Of a stretch of DNA of 64,000 nt, positions 32,265 to 43,853 are shown piece after piece (position 1 is the stretch's first letter; every line of letters starts with the position of its first letter). Position numbers and translations under genes: made by a program. The notes beneath the pieces are model-generated. The model made no database searches, was not told where the DNA came from, and saw only the letters and a program-made list of their open reading frames with translations. The DNA is from Poecilobothrus nobilitatus (taxonomy: Eukaryota > Arthropoda > Insecta > Diptera > Dolichopodidae), in NCBI GenBank assembly GCA_947095535.1, contig OX352773.1, forward strand, positions 109,685,950-109,749,949, in the 5' to 3' direction.

Positions 32265-33505
32265 AAATAGGTACCAAAAGCAATTAACTTCTTTTTGATT
32301 TTTATTATTTTTATTTTTTCATTTCTTACAGCATAGAATGGAACGTAATAATAACAAAACAAAGTAAAATCGAAGATTTCAGGTTATTTTCTCAATCTTC
32401 TTATAGAACAGAAAAAAGAAATCTTACATAACAGATGCACCTATAATTATATAATTTTTTTCTTTCTTTTGTTTTTATTTTTACTTTTTACTGCATTCAT
32501 AAATTTTAACATTGTTTAAAAGAGTCAAACTAGTTTTAACAATTTATTTTACACCAGGTAAACAGAAATTAGAAGAATGCAAAATATTTTTTAAGTTCAT
32601 ATGTACTTAGAACAAAACATAGAATATAGAGAAACAACTCATATCCTAAAATAGGTAACATATTTTTCTTATTTTTATTTTACACCTTAAAGCTATAATA
32701 ACAACTTTTAACAATTATTAATATTCTTTATAAGCCAAACTACACTTTGTACTTCTTGTTTACGTTTTGTTTTTATTTTTATTATTTACATCTTGGTATT
32801 CAAAAGTACCTATGAATATTTTTCTTATTAAATAATAAAAACAAGTTTTTTTCGTTTCTTTTATATCTCCTTTTACGTATTTGGTATATTTTATTAAGCA
32901 TGCGATTTTGCGCAATTTAAAAAAATTAACTTGATTTGACCTAAAAAAAATCATCTTTCTATTTGTATGATATCCTATTACAAAGTGTCAATGAATTTAT
33001 TGAAAAACCTAAATATCCTAAACTTGTTCAGTTCATTAACCTTGCCTAACAACTTCTACAGTACCAACAACCTTCATTTCCTACTATACAACCACTTGCA
33101 ACTTATAAGTTAACAACCCATCATTATAGCCTAAACTTGTCCAGTTCATTAACCTTGCTTAACAACTTCTACAGTACCAACTACCTTCATTTCCTACTAT
33201 ACAACCACTTGCAACTTATAAGTTAACAACCCATGCTTATAACCTAAACTTGTCCAGTTCATTAACCTTGCCTAACAACTTCTACAGTACCAACAACCTT
33301 CATTTCCCACTATACAACCACTTGCAACTTATAAGTTAACAACCCATGCTTATAACCTAAACCAAAACAAACAAAACAAGTTTTTGACCTACTAACCAAG
33401 AATAACCTACATTAAACCCATCAATCAAAATATAGGTCAGTGGGCGTGGTCTTCGGTGCGATATGGCATGATTTTTTCCCATCCCCAAGTGCAGGATTAC
33501 TTACT
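32265..33505. repeat. Polinton right terminal inverted repeat
   Basis: Reverse complement of the left TIR, ending GGATTACTTACT next to TTGATG. It is about 230 bp longer than the left one because of extra, diverged DNA around 32480-32750, so the TIRs have not been homogenised there, while the outer 700 bp stay near identical. Confidence 0.92.
33005..33360. repeat. 113-bp minisatellite in right TIR (about 3 copies)
   Basis: Inverted counterpart of the left-TIR array; GTTAACAACCCATGCTTATA and CTTGCCTAACAACTTCTACA recur at about 113-bp steps. Confidence 0.92.
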
Positions 33506-33511
33506 TTGATG
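33506..33511. repeat. target site duplication TTGATG (right)
   Basis: Exact copy of the left-flank hexamer, immediately after the terminal TTACT. Confidence 0.93.
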
Positions 33512-33664
33512 ACATAACCAAAATATACTTTAAATACTAAATGCAGAATTATGAATATATGAACATTATTATGTAATTAAATTAGAATGACTTTTTTGTG
33601 AAAATTAATATAAAAAAAATTATAATATCACATTTGAATAAATTTATGAAAAGTAAATTTATGA

Positions 33665-36530
33665 ATTGGTTAGAATAATTGTCTGAGGTCAGTAAATTGA
33701 AAAAGAGGTGATGTAAATTGTTTTTTTAAGGTATTTCTGGAAATTGTCGAAGAATAATGATAACTGATTTTATTGAATGTAATACAACATCTGTTTATCG
33801 GGTCATTTCTTCCGTATTCTGTATTGTCTTTATATTCCATTAAAAATTTCGTGTATCTTGTTTGTCGATCTCTATCATTAAGTCTAAATTGGTAATTAAG
33901 AGATTGGAAAGCAATATTATTGCTTGTTGTGGAGCTTGGAAGATTTAAAAAGTTTGAAGGGATATATTGGTTTCTTAATACAAATAGAAGAAACCGTTTT
34001 TGAACTGACTCAATTTTGTTGGAATGTACCTGAAAAGGTGGATCCCTTATAATGCTACCGTATTCTAATATAGAACGAACTAGCCAACAATATAGAGTTT
34101 TAGTCACAGCAAAGTCACTAAATTCTTTTGTTCTTATCTTAATGAACCTAACATTTTATATGCCCTTGAAATGAAGTGGTCATAGTGTAGATTAAAATTA
34201 AGTTCACTATCAAGAAAAATTCTGAGTTCAGTAATACTAAATACCCTTTCAAGATTATCAACATTCAAGATTATTAAATTATTAGATATTACTTACGGCA
34301 AATAATACACCACCACCTTGCGAACTTTTTGTAAACTGATAATTACGATCGCTCCTGTAAATGGACCAATTTAATATCAATATATAAACTTTTCTTTATT
34401 CTTTATTAATTTTACTTTATTTATTTTAATATAAAAACTTTTCTATATTATATTATTTTAATATTTAGTGCTCATAGTGCAGATTAAAGTTAAGTTTACT
34501 ATCAAGAAGAATTCCGAGTTCAGTAATACTAAATACCCTTTCAAGATTATCAAGATTCAAGATTATTAGATTATCTATTTTGTAGTCGTACACTAAAGAA
34601 GAACGCTTACGGGTAAAACTGATTACCTTACATTTCTGTATATTCAGCTCTAATTTGTTGGTGGTCATACACAATCATGTAATGAAGATAAGCTTGATTG
34701 AAGTAAAGCTGCGTCAGAACTATCGTTTACGACTTGATATATTTTTAGGTCAGTAAACGCAATGGAGGTACAGCACCCAAAAATTTTTGATCTTTCTTTC
34801 TTAAATATATTGAACAAAAGTGGCCCTAAATGGCTACCTTGTGGTACATCGGATGTAACCTCCATTATATTGGACAATATACCTTGAATTTTAACGTTTT
34901 GGCTTCTTTCAGATAAATAAGAGTTAAACCACGCAAGAAAAGAACCCAAGATAACAAAAGTTGTCAGTTTGTTAGCAAAGTGTAGTGATCTACACGATCG
35001 AAGGCCTTGCTAAAATTGGTATAAATTGCATCAACTTGATATCCTTCCTTGATATCCATTTTATTCAGAATTTCATATGTGTATGTCATAAGCTTCCTTG
35101 TGGTGGAAAGACCTATTCTGTAACCGAGTTGTTGCTCGTTAAGTTTGGCATTTATTACAGGAGTAATTTTATCGACAGCAATTATTTAGAATAATTTTGA
35201 AATAGTCTACAGGATGGCTACACCTCGATAGTTCTCTAATGATGATCTCTCACCTTTTTTGTAGATGGGAGTTAAATGAGAATTTTTCCACACATGTGGG
35301 CAAACACCATTCGAAACCAATTTATTTAAAATAAAATGAAGAGGAGTAATTAGATAATGAGCACAGTTTTATAAGAAGGGTGGAGGGATTAGGTCAGGAC
35401 CAGCACCCTTATTTATGTCCAGGCTCATAATAGCTTGATAAATGTCACTTTCGGAAAGATACAGATCTGTGATTAACAAATTTGAGCTATTAAACAAAGA
35501 AGTATTGTTATTGCAGAGATATTGCATTGTTTTTTAGGACGATAAAGTTTTTGAAAATTGTCGGAAAAAAAGTTACAAATTGTTTTTGGACAAGAGGAAA
35601 AAGTATTGTCCTTGGACATTGAATTAGGGTAGCCGAATATTTTTCGTTTTGTGTTGACAAATTCGAAAATTTTTTTGGGATCATTAATTAATTTGTTGCC
35701 TATACTATTGACATAGTTTTCGTAGGCTGTGTTTGAAATCATTTGCAAGTAGTTTATACGTATTTATATGTTGTTTTGTTTTTCTTACGGATTTTAGGTA
35801 CAAAAACATTTATAATTTCAAAAATTTTTAAATAAAAGATAGATATTAGTATGTTGTTATCCTGTTATGCTAACCGTTCGTCCCAGTTAGAAGATGATAG
35901 TCAGCATTACAGAAATCATACACAATTTCGTTATTGTAAGATTTGCCCGAGAGTGGGATAATAGTTGAAAACTCAAAGATGATTGCGTTATGATGATTAG
36001 TGTTAGTAAAGAGATTATCTAGATCAGCATGCTTTACCACCACTCTATCATACGCATTTGAAAATGCAAGATCTAACCATTTATTATTGTTGTTGGGATA
36101 ACTAATAATCTGCTGCAAATCATTACCATAAAACTCACTAATAAGACAGAAATCAATCTCGTCTTAGAAGTAAATTGGTAATAACAAATCGTCAGAATCA
36201 TCAACAACAAAAGAAGGAGCAGGGCGATTGATATCGCCAAAAACGAAAATTGAGCCTCATCCTCATGCATATTTGAAATTATATTATAATATACACTATA
36301 ACATTCAGAATATGAGGAATTGTCAGAGTTCGGAGGGAAATAAACAATACCTAGGTATAAATTATTCGTACCTAAATTAATTTTAATAAATTGGTATTTA
36401 AATTATTGAAAAGTACTAGTGATTAATGGTAGACCAGGTAAGTTATTACTTATGGCATATAATACACCATCACCTCGCGAACTAAACTGATAACTACGAT
36501 CGCTCTTGTAAATGGACCAATTTAATATCA
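33665..36530 (-). pseudogene. LINE (Jockey/R1-like) remnant with endonuclease and RT
   Basis: Read leftwards. The apurinic endonuclease end is at about 36510-35880: LGIVYFPPNSDNSSYSECYS, FGDINRPAPSFVV, NKWLDLAFSNAYDRVVV. A linker (KIFEFVNTKRKIFGY) is followed by RT fragments: SLDINKGAGPDLIPP and VWKNSHLTPIYKKGERSS near 35400-35250, KAFDRVDHYTLL near 35000, then SDVPQGSHLGPLLFNIF and a degraded FADD box (FTD) near 34750. The thumb/C-terminus is RSILEYGSIIRDP near 34070, with the stop at 33670. Many frameshifts; no full ORF. A piece of LINE 5' sequence is inserted near 34170-34456 (separate entry). Clade within Jockey/I group uncertain. Confidence 0.85.
34170..34456 (-). repeat. nested LINE segment duplicated from 36455-36625 and 34468-34570
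   Basis: The interval holds a second copy of the thumb segment (TCATAGTGTAGATTAAAATT type, compare 34468). It is fused to a copy of the 5' endonuclease edge and AT-rich tail (GTAAATGGACCAATTTAATA, compare 36510). A rearranged second LINE insertion is the simplest reading. Confidence 0.7.
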
Positions 36531-36625
36531 ATATGTAAAATTTTCTTTATTCTTTATTTGTTTTACTTTATTTATTTTAATATATAAACTTTTCTATATT
36601 ATATTATATTATTTTAATATCAATA

Positions 36626-37610
36626 TATAAACTTTATTTTATTCTTTTAAACTCTGGATGTGAATGAAAGAATATAAATTAAATTTTACGAAATCGATGT
36701 CTAGATTTGTGATCCGGCTCGAAGAACAAATAAAACACTATTTTTAAAATGAAAAGTTATACTTCGAAATAATCTTATAAAAAAAACATTTTTTTTTAGT
36801 TTGATTTCTGCATTAAATTTATGTTTATATTTTCTCTTAAAAAAAACTTATAATAATGTTCTACTGTATTTTAACAACTCAAAAAAATTCATTAAAACAA
36901 TATTTCAAAAAAAATCAACATATTAATTATCAAATGTCTATACATTAAAAGAGTAATTTAATTTAAGAATATAATTTAATTTAATTTAGAAATTTAAAGT
37001 ATAATGCTAACAATAAGACGGTTCGATTACGATTAAAAATTAAAATATAGCATAATAATTTTATTCTAACTGACAAATATACTATTGACACTATAATCAA
37101 TAGTTATAATAGTAATAGTTAATAATATAATAGTTCCTTATGTAATATAGTTCATTGAACTTAGCAGTAACAAATTACATTTCATTATATAGTAAATGAA
37201 TAAGAGCCTTTCTTCCAGCTACATACTGATATTGACAATGTGTCTCTAAATCTATTATATTCCATTAAATTTTGAATTTGAAAATTATAGTTAAAAAAAA
37301 AAATTAAGTTCAAAACTTAGTTTATCCTGGTTGATTAGATATAGTCAAAACACTTTATATCCTAAGCATAATTTAGTATTAAACAAAAAATTGTATATCC
37401 AACAAATTTTGTCAGCTATTACTTTTAAAATTTAAAAGGAAGGCCCTTGTTAATAATTTGATTTTAATTTTACGTTGCGAGTTGTATCATGTATGTTTTA
37501 TTTTAGTCTTTTGAAATATGTATTTCGATAAAATTACTTCGCTTTGAAAAGTAAACGTTTTAAATAAAGTGATTATTTCTGAGATCAAATTTTTGAGAGT
37601 TTATTCATTA
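36626..37610. other. AT-rich intergenic stretch
   Basis: No coding frame, tandem repeat or known element recognised over nearly 1 kb of A/T-rich sequence. Confidence 0.5.
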
Positions 37611-38851
37611 TGTATGAAAATGCAGAGCGACCTGTTGTAATTTCTAACCAGAGGGAGGCTCGAAAAAGACAACGTAATGTAAATTTAAGAAAAAGATATC
37701 AAGAGAAATTAAAACGGTATTATACCACATATTTTGCAATTTTATTTGTTTAATTTTTTTTATAAAAACTTGTTTTAATAATATTATTGTTTTACCATAT
37801 TGAAGATATTAACAAAAAGCTCTACAAAAATACCGATATCTCAACACAAGTTCATTAAAAGTGTGTACAAATGCTGTAAAATAAACCAAGCGGATGTAGT
37901 AAAATTTTCTAAAGATTTTTATGCAATTCAAAATAATATCAGGAAGGTTGGAGTTGTAAGAAGACATTTGGAAACTGGTATTGCTCCCAAAGAAAATCGA
38001 GGTGGAGATCGGCATACTAAACGGAACATGAACAAAAAAATATCAGTTATTTCATACAAAACAAAATGTTATTGATTACAAAACAAAAGGTTAAAGATTA
38101 CACATTCATACAAATTCATACAAATATTTAAGGTTATTGAACTGCAGTATTGCAGAAGCAAAATTTCTCAGCGTCAATATTTATCTGGTGATCTTAATAT
38201 TATTAAAATCTACCGAATGTATAAAAATGAATATGAATTACGACCGGAATTATATGTGACTTAATCTTTCTTTTGAAGCACTTTTAATAAAAATGTTAAT
38301 ATCGGTTTGAAAGCGCCTTTAACGGATTTATGTTCAACTTGCATTCAACTTTCCGAACGTCATAAACACGTACAAATATGGAAAAAAAGCAGCAACTAAT
38401 GACCGAAAAAATTTTTCATAAGAGCTAAAGCGTTTTTTTGAATTGCTTAAATATGGAAAAGAGGATCAGATCATAATTTCATTTGACTGTCAGAAAAATA
38501 TGATTTTACCAAAACTTGGATCAGTTGGCGTATTTTTCTCATCAGCTATACATTTATAATTTAGAAGTAGTTATTGGAACTTCAAAATCTTCTCTTAAGA
38601 GAGACAATGTTTTCTTCTATACATGGGCAGAAAATGATTTCTTAAAAGGGTACAATCAAGTAGCATCCGCTATTTATCATTGCCTATGCAATGTAAAAAA
38701 GGATGGTAAATCTTCTATTCGACTTGTAGCGAATGGATGTGGAGGGCTAAATAAGAATACATCAGTAGTTGGAATGTTTTCTTTTTGACTACTTAAAAGA
38801 GCACCTTTAAATATCACAGCAATTGAAATAATATTTCCAATACCTGGGAAT

Positions 38852-39990
38852 TAATTGTTATAGCACAAGTTGTATAAAGTATATTTTCATTTTGAAAACG
38901 CCAAACGATTACTACTTTTATTAGCTTTAAAAGAATATATACAATAAATATATATTTGTGGCATACGGTGTCTTAATTTACCGTTATGTGAAACTCAAAT
39001 TTTGCAAAATACTTCAACCTTCTATCTTCTAAACGGTTTAAGTTGGAAACTTGAAATTTTGACAGAAGTTAGATCTTTGAAAATAAGTATGAGTCATTTC
39101 AGAAATCTTTTTTGTATCACCCCCCCTTTAGGAGCTGTAAGGAGTCGAAAACTGAAATTTTCCTATTTTTAAACATCTGTAACTTGAACACCTGTTAAAA
39201 TTTTTTGAAGTAATACACAAAAATTAAAGCTTCAACATTATACTCTTATTTCTGTTAACAACTTTTTTTAATAATATAGGGTTACTTTATAATTGACGAA
39301 AGTGTTACTTGATTTTTTCAAATTTTCTAACAAATTTCTTTAACGAATTTTTTGCATTTTGTTTTACTCGATAATTTGAAATTGTTGAGGATATAATGCG
39401 TAGTACATAAAAATGTAAATAGATAAACAACATAACGGTTGCTTGAAGAAGTTTTATTTATATGATATTAATATATATACATACTTATATAATATCATGT
39501 TTATATTTACATATCGTATATGTCACTAGTGAATGATTGATAAGAGTATAGATGTATATTATATAGCGCCGTATTTACATACATATATGTATTTTAATGT
39601 ACTTATAAGAAATTATTCTGTCAATGGAATATTTAAATATAATATAATATAATATTTAAAATTATATTTACTATTTTGTACTAAGTAAATTTAATATACA
39701 TTTACCGCTTAGTATTAAATGGTACTATAGAATATTTGAAAAAGTTTTGGATTGATAATCGTTATGTGAAAGGTTAGAATCTGCTTTTGAAGAATGTACA
39801 TATAAACATATAGTTTGAATATATGTACAACCCATAGTTCTAGAAATTATAAAATTCACCCAAATTATTTTAAAATACTACAATAAAAAAAAAATAATAT
39901 TGTGAGCAGAGTGACAGGCTGTGAACATACTAACGGTTCGTACGGGTATCTAAGAGTTGACAAAGGCAACTGTATTCTTCCTCGTTTTAT
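38852..39990. repeat. 1.1-kb dispersed repeat, copy 1
   Basis: Nearly the same sequence occurs at 46190-47390: the ACCGTTATGTGAAAC block, TTAAAGCTTCAACATTATAC, ATATAGCGCCGTATTTACAT. Both end in the SINE body segment described separately. It lies within the decayed transposase-like gene, apparently in an intron. Confidence 0.9.
39899..39985 (-). repeat. SINE body fragment (no tRNA head)
   Basis: The reverse complement reads AACGAGGAAGAATACAGTTG then CAACTCTTAGATACCCGTAC, matching the body of the SINE at 62715-62850. A copy is also at 47297-47385. Confidence 0.8.
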
Positions 39991-40338
39991 TAATATAGTT
40001 TTACATTTTATTTGTTTACTATTAGGTGAAAAGTATACAAAAGCCTGAAGAATATTTTAATATTTACGAAAATTATGGAACAATGATTAAGCTTGGAAAT
40101 GCTAATTGTCCAATATTTGATTGGAACAATCTATTTCTTAGAAAGGCAAAAAAATATCAAATTTAAATCCAAATTTGATCGAAAAAGGTGTTCTAATAAA
40201 AGTAGAAAAATTAAGTGATGTAAATAAATTATTGATAAAACACTTCGGCGAAAATTGGAAACAACTCCAAAGTTTAAAATTTTATACTCAAATTATAAAC
40301 AATAATGAAAACGAGAGTATAACTGACTTATCTGACTC

Positions 40339-40425
40339 ATGGCGCAGTGGTTAAGTCGCCAACCTTTCAATCGAAGGGTCTTGGGTTCAAACCCCGGTTA
40401 CGTCATAAATAAAAATTATGTAGTA
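40339..40425 (+). repeat. tRNA-derived SINE head
   Basis: Contains a pol III A box (TGGCGCAGTGGTTAAGTCG) and B box (GGGTTCAAACCCC) at tRNA spacing, followed by AAATAAAAATT and then by the AAT array. The same head is at 62715. The acceptor stem is not convincing and the sequence is repeated, so it is a SINE rather than a tRNA gene. Confidence 0.82.
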
Positions 40426-40439
40426 CTTTTATATCGTAT

Positions 40440-41090
<651 letters not shown>

Positions 41091-41109
41091 AATACTAATA
41101 CCAATAATA

Positions 41110-41440
41110 GTAGCCGCTACAATGACAGTGGGGGTTGCCTTCAATAATTACCTCATCTAGTACTATATACTACTACTACATGTTGTAACTGTTGTGACGG
41201 CTTTAGTCACTGCTAGCAAAATAGTAATAATAATAGGCGGATTCATTGTTTCCTTACAGTCCCACTCCCAATTCAATGTTTCAGTATCCATATCCCTAGC
41301 CAATATACTGCGTTCACATGTAAGGATTTCATCCCATTATATTGGCTAATTGGGGAGCTGGGTTTAGTCAGTAAGAATCTGACACTACCAAGGGGGAAAT
41401 TCTTGGTGTATTTGAAAGATTACCACCTCCCTTAGGAAAA
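41110..41440. repeat. diverged 100-bp unit and adjoining repeat-like segment
   Basis: A third, degenerate copy of the unit embedded in the AAT array, followed by GC-richer sequence with AGCCAATATA and TATATTGGCT in inverted orientation (about 41300 and 41338). Probably another short interspersed element; identity unclear. Confidence 0.45.
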
Positions 41441-41702
41441 AAAAAAAAAACTTCTAGCGATACAGTACAAGCAATGATTTCAGTTTTGGAATCTGTAATA
41501 GTACAAAGCGCGGCACTGCATTAACGTTGATTCTTAAATTTGATTCTTAAACAACCTAATTTTTTTTTATTTTCTTTCTTTTTTCTAATTTTTTATTTTA
41601 AATGTACCAAAATCGAATAATGTTAAAATTAAATATTATAGTATTGTAATTGTATTTTTTTTTTTTTTTTTTAGTGCATTTCTCTGCTACATAAATTACA
41701 CA

Positions 41703-41832
41703 GCCTTTCCTTTACAGGCGTGGCTGTAAATGTCGTAAGGCGGAATAACTCTTACGACGTGTGTGGGATTCGAACCGCGGTGTTTACAATGTCTTTTATA
41801 CGCTCTTACCCACTAGGCCACCGAGGTCCCGG
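41703..41832 (-). repeat. tRNA-derived SINE (second family)
   Basis: Minus sense has an A box (GTGGCCTAGTGGGTAAGAG) and B box (GCGGTTCGAATCCCACAC) with an expanded spacer, starting GGGACCTCGGTGG. A run of A on the plus strand and the non-cloverleaf spacing mark it as a SINE, distinct from the 40339/62715 family. Confidence 0.8.
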
Positions 41833-41879
41833 TATTGTAATTATACAGTTAATATTTAAACAAATGGACAAAATAAACT

Positions 41880-43350
41880 TAAATGACCCAATAGAAATAT
41901 GAAATGTAAGAAGCAACAGTATAAAAATAAAAAAAATATTTTGCAGAATGATTCACGATCTTTATAATGTTTTATTAATTCAAAAGTACAAAAATAAAAT
42001 AATGAATTCTGAAAATCAGCACTTTTTATATATTTTTATGATAAGTTAATATTTAAATTTAGGGTTTTAATCGTGTAATAAAAAATAAAAGAATAAAACA
42101 ACAGAAAAAAAAAATGTAATTATGTTTTTGTTACAGTTCTTTATTTAGAAAAAATTTTAAAAAGTGAAATGCGCCTTTCCGTTACTTTACTTGTTGATGG
42201 TTTAAAACAAAATTGAATGTTTGAAAATTGATTTGAAAATTTAAAATAATAGATAATATAAAATAATCATTGACCTATTTATTTGCAGAAAAGTTTTTTT
42301 TTTTCTGCAAATAAAACAGAATTCTTTTTTGTATTTCTTTTCCAAAACAATATCGGAAAAGTGTGCTTATTAGTATCCGTCCATCCGTCCGTCTGTTTAC
42401 AAACCTTCTACAACTTTAAAGATAGAGGAATGAAATGTTAACCACGAGTAGGCCTCATAAAAGAATGAATGTTGTAGAATAACTTTTTTTTTATGTAGTC
42501 CATCCTTTACGACGCTACAGCTCTTCAAACTTTGGAAAAGCTCTATTTTTAAATATTTATATCTCAAGTTCTGCTTAACATTTTTTGAATTTACAAACGC
42601 CATTCGACAGGACTTTTTTTTCCTTTATAAATAAATATTAAAATTATACATATTTTACAAAATTTAGTATTTAAATTTACTGTTATGTGAAAATAAGATT
42701 TTGCACGATGAGCTTTTAGATCTTAAAAATTGAAAGTTTGTTTTTTTTTAATTTAGGCATCGGTACTAACTTTTAGTCGGTAGGACTTAAAAAGTAAAGC
42801 TCCAGTAAAATATTTTTACGAGTGTAACGGCTTTTCTTAAATATAAGGAGTTATGGAGTTGCCCGTCAAAATTGTAAAAAAGCATCATTTTCAAATATTG
42901 CACAGTAGTTTTACAGTATAAAAACGCTAGAAGAACGGAACTTTTCTTACCTTAATAAAGCAATATCAAAATTATGCAATATTTTGCAATTTACTATTTA
43001 AATTCACCGTTACGTGAATACGAAATTTTTCAAAATATTTCTTCCTTCATAACTTCGGCACGGTTTCAGTTAGAATCTTTTGTAAATTTTTGTACAACTC
43101 CCTGTTTAGAAGCTATTAGGGGTCGAAAGTTGCTATTTTTGAACCCTTTAACTTAGACATATGAAATTTTTTCATATGTCTGAAGTTAAAGATTATTATA
43201 TATTATATAACATATGATATTTTATAACATATTTAATATGTTTTTCATATGAAACAAAAATTAAAGCTTCAACTTTATAATTTTACATTATTGTGTTAAT
43301 GGTTTTTCATAATTAAATTAATGAAAGTATCTCTTTATTTTTCATATGTT
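41880..43350. repeat. AT-rich stretch with diverged relatives of the 1.1-kb repeat
   Basis: TTCACCGTTACGTGAATACG (about 43000) and AAGCTATTAGGGGTCGAAAG (about 43110) correspond to parts of the repeat at 38852, and CCGTCCATCCGTCCGTCTG (about 42378) resembles the GGAC-rich repeat tails elsewhere. No gene recognised. A hairpin of about 19-bp arms sits at 43146-43191. Confidence 0.6.
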
Positions 43351-43853
43351 TTCTTACTATTTTTTAAGAAAATTTTCAAATTCTGGTGAATGTCACAATT
43401 CTAAACAGTTTGTATTGTATTTTGGAAAATGTGTGCCTTTAAAAACCATTGTACATTTATTTGTTATCAGAAATCTGCTTTAGTATTAATCAAATAATTA
43501 ATTATGTTATTTTGATTTGTATAAAAGTGAATTCATCAAATTTAATTTTTTCGGAATAAAAGAAATTTTTGTAAACAGGTTTTTGAAATAAAAACTTTGA
43601 TTTAAAACATTTTGGAACTAAATAAAGAAAGATTCACTTTGGAGTCTAGTTAAAATATAAGAAATAAAAATTTTTTTTCTATTAATGGCGTTGAAAAATT
43701 TAATTTATGTTTTCTAATATTTTTTTTTTAAATATTCAAATTTGGAATTAAATCTTTTCAAATTTAAATTTTTCAAATCTCTTTCCCTCCTTTTCCGTCC
43801 GCAAGTTGTAGTTAATGGGAACAAATTTTTTATAACAATTTTGTAATATTACA

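Larger units (their letters stand above)
28395..32290. repeat. tandem duplication unit 2
   Basis: Second copy of the 3.9-kb unit. No differences from unit 1 were noticed in the segments compared, including simple repeats, so the event is very recent or the assembly doubled the segment. Contains the same inverted exon copy (30234-30558), palindrome (30694-30993) and microsatellite. Confidence 0.95.
7455..33505. mobile_element. complete decayed Polinton/Maverick element
   Basis: A self-synthesizing DNA transposon of 26,051 bp. Its termini are AGTAGGTAATCC and, on the opposite strand, AGTAAGTAATCC; these begin inverted repeats of about 1 kb, flanked by identical TTGATG 6-bp target duplications. 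Inside are all Polinton hallmarks: protein-primed DNA polymerase B, DDE integrase with chromodomain, adenain-like cysteine protease, packaging ATPase, major capsid and penton-like proteins, plus several small conserved genes. Neighbouring genes are packed with ATGA/TGATG overlaps (10037, 14190). Excess length is explained by a 6809-bp insertion in the polymerase and a 3933-bp tandem duplication; without them it would be about 15.3 kb. Most genes carry stops or frameshifts, so it is not autonomous now. Confidence 0.97.
37611..40330 (+). pseudogene. decayed transposase-like/insect multicopy gene, interrupted
   Basis: Fragments in order match a multicopy insect protein family with an RNase H-like look. 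MYENAERPVVISNQREARKR (probable first exon) is followed by ILTKSSTKIPISQHKFIKSV, TGIAPKENRGGDRHTKRN, RQYLSGDLNIIKIYRMYKNE and LTDLCSTCIQLSERHK. Then come DCQKNMILPKL, LYIYNLEVVIGTSKSSLK, NVFFYTWAENDFLKGYNQVA and RLVANGCGGLNKN. After an interruption (about 38852-39990) a 3' exon follows an acceptor (TTACTATTAG): KPEEYFNIYENYGTMIKLGN and LLIKHFGENWKQLQSLKFY. Frameshifts and stops are many. The usual Asp of the xADGCGG motif is Asn here, so the copy would be inactive even if repaired. Function of the family is unproven. Confidence 0.65.

Noticed and set aside
7449..33511. Integrated virus rather than transposon
   Set aside because: Capsid, protease and ATPase genes are virus-like, but the integrase, TIRs and 6-bp target duplication fit a Polinton exactly; an adintovirus-like phase cannot be excluded from one decayed copy.
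40339..40410. Genuine tRNA gene
   Set aside because: A and B boxes are good, but the acceptor stem does not pair and the head is repeated with a shared body at 62715, so it is a SINE.
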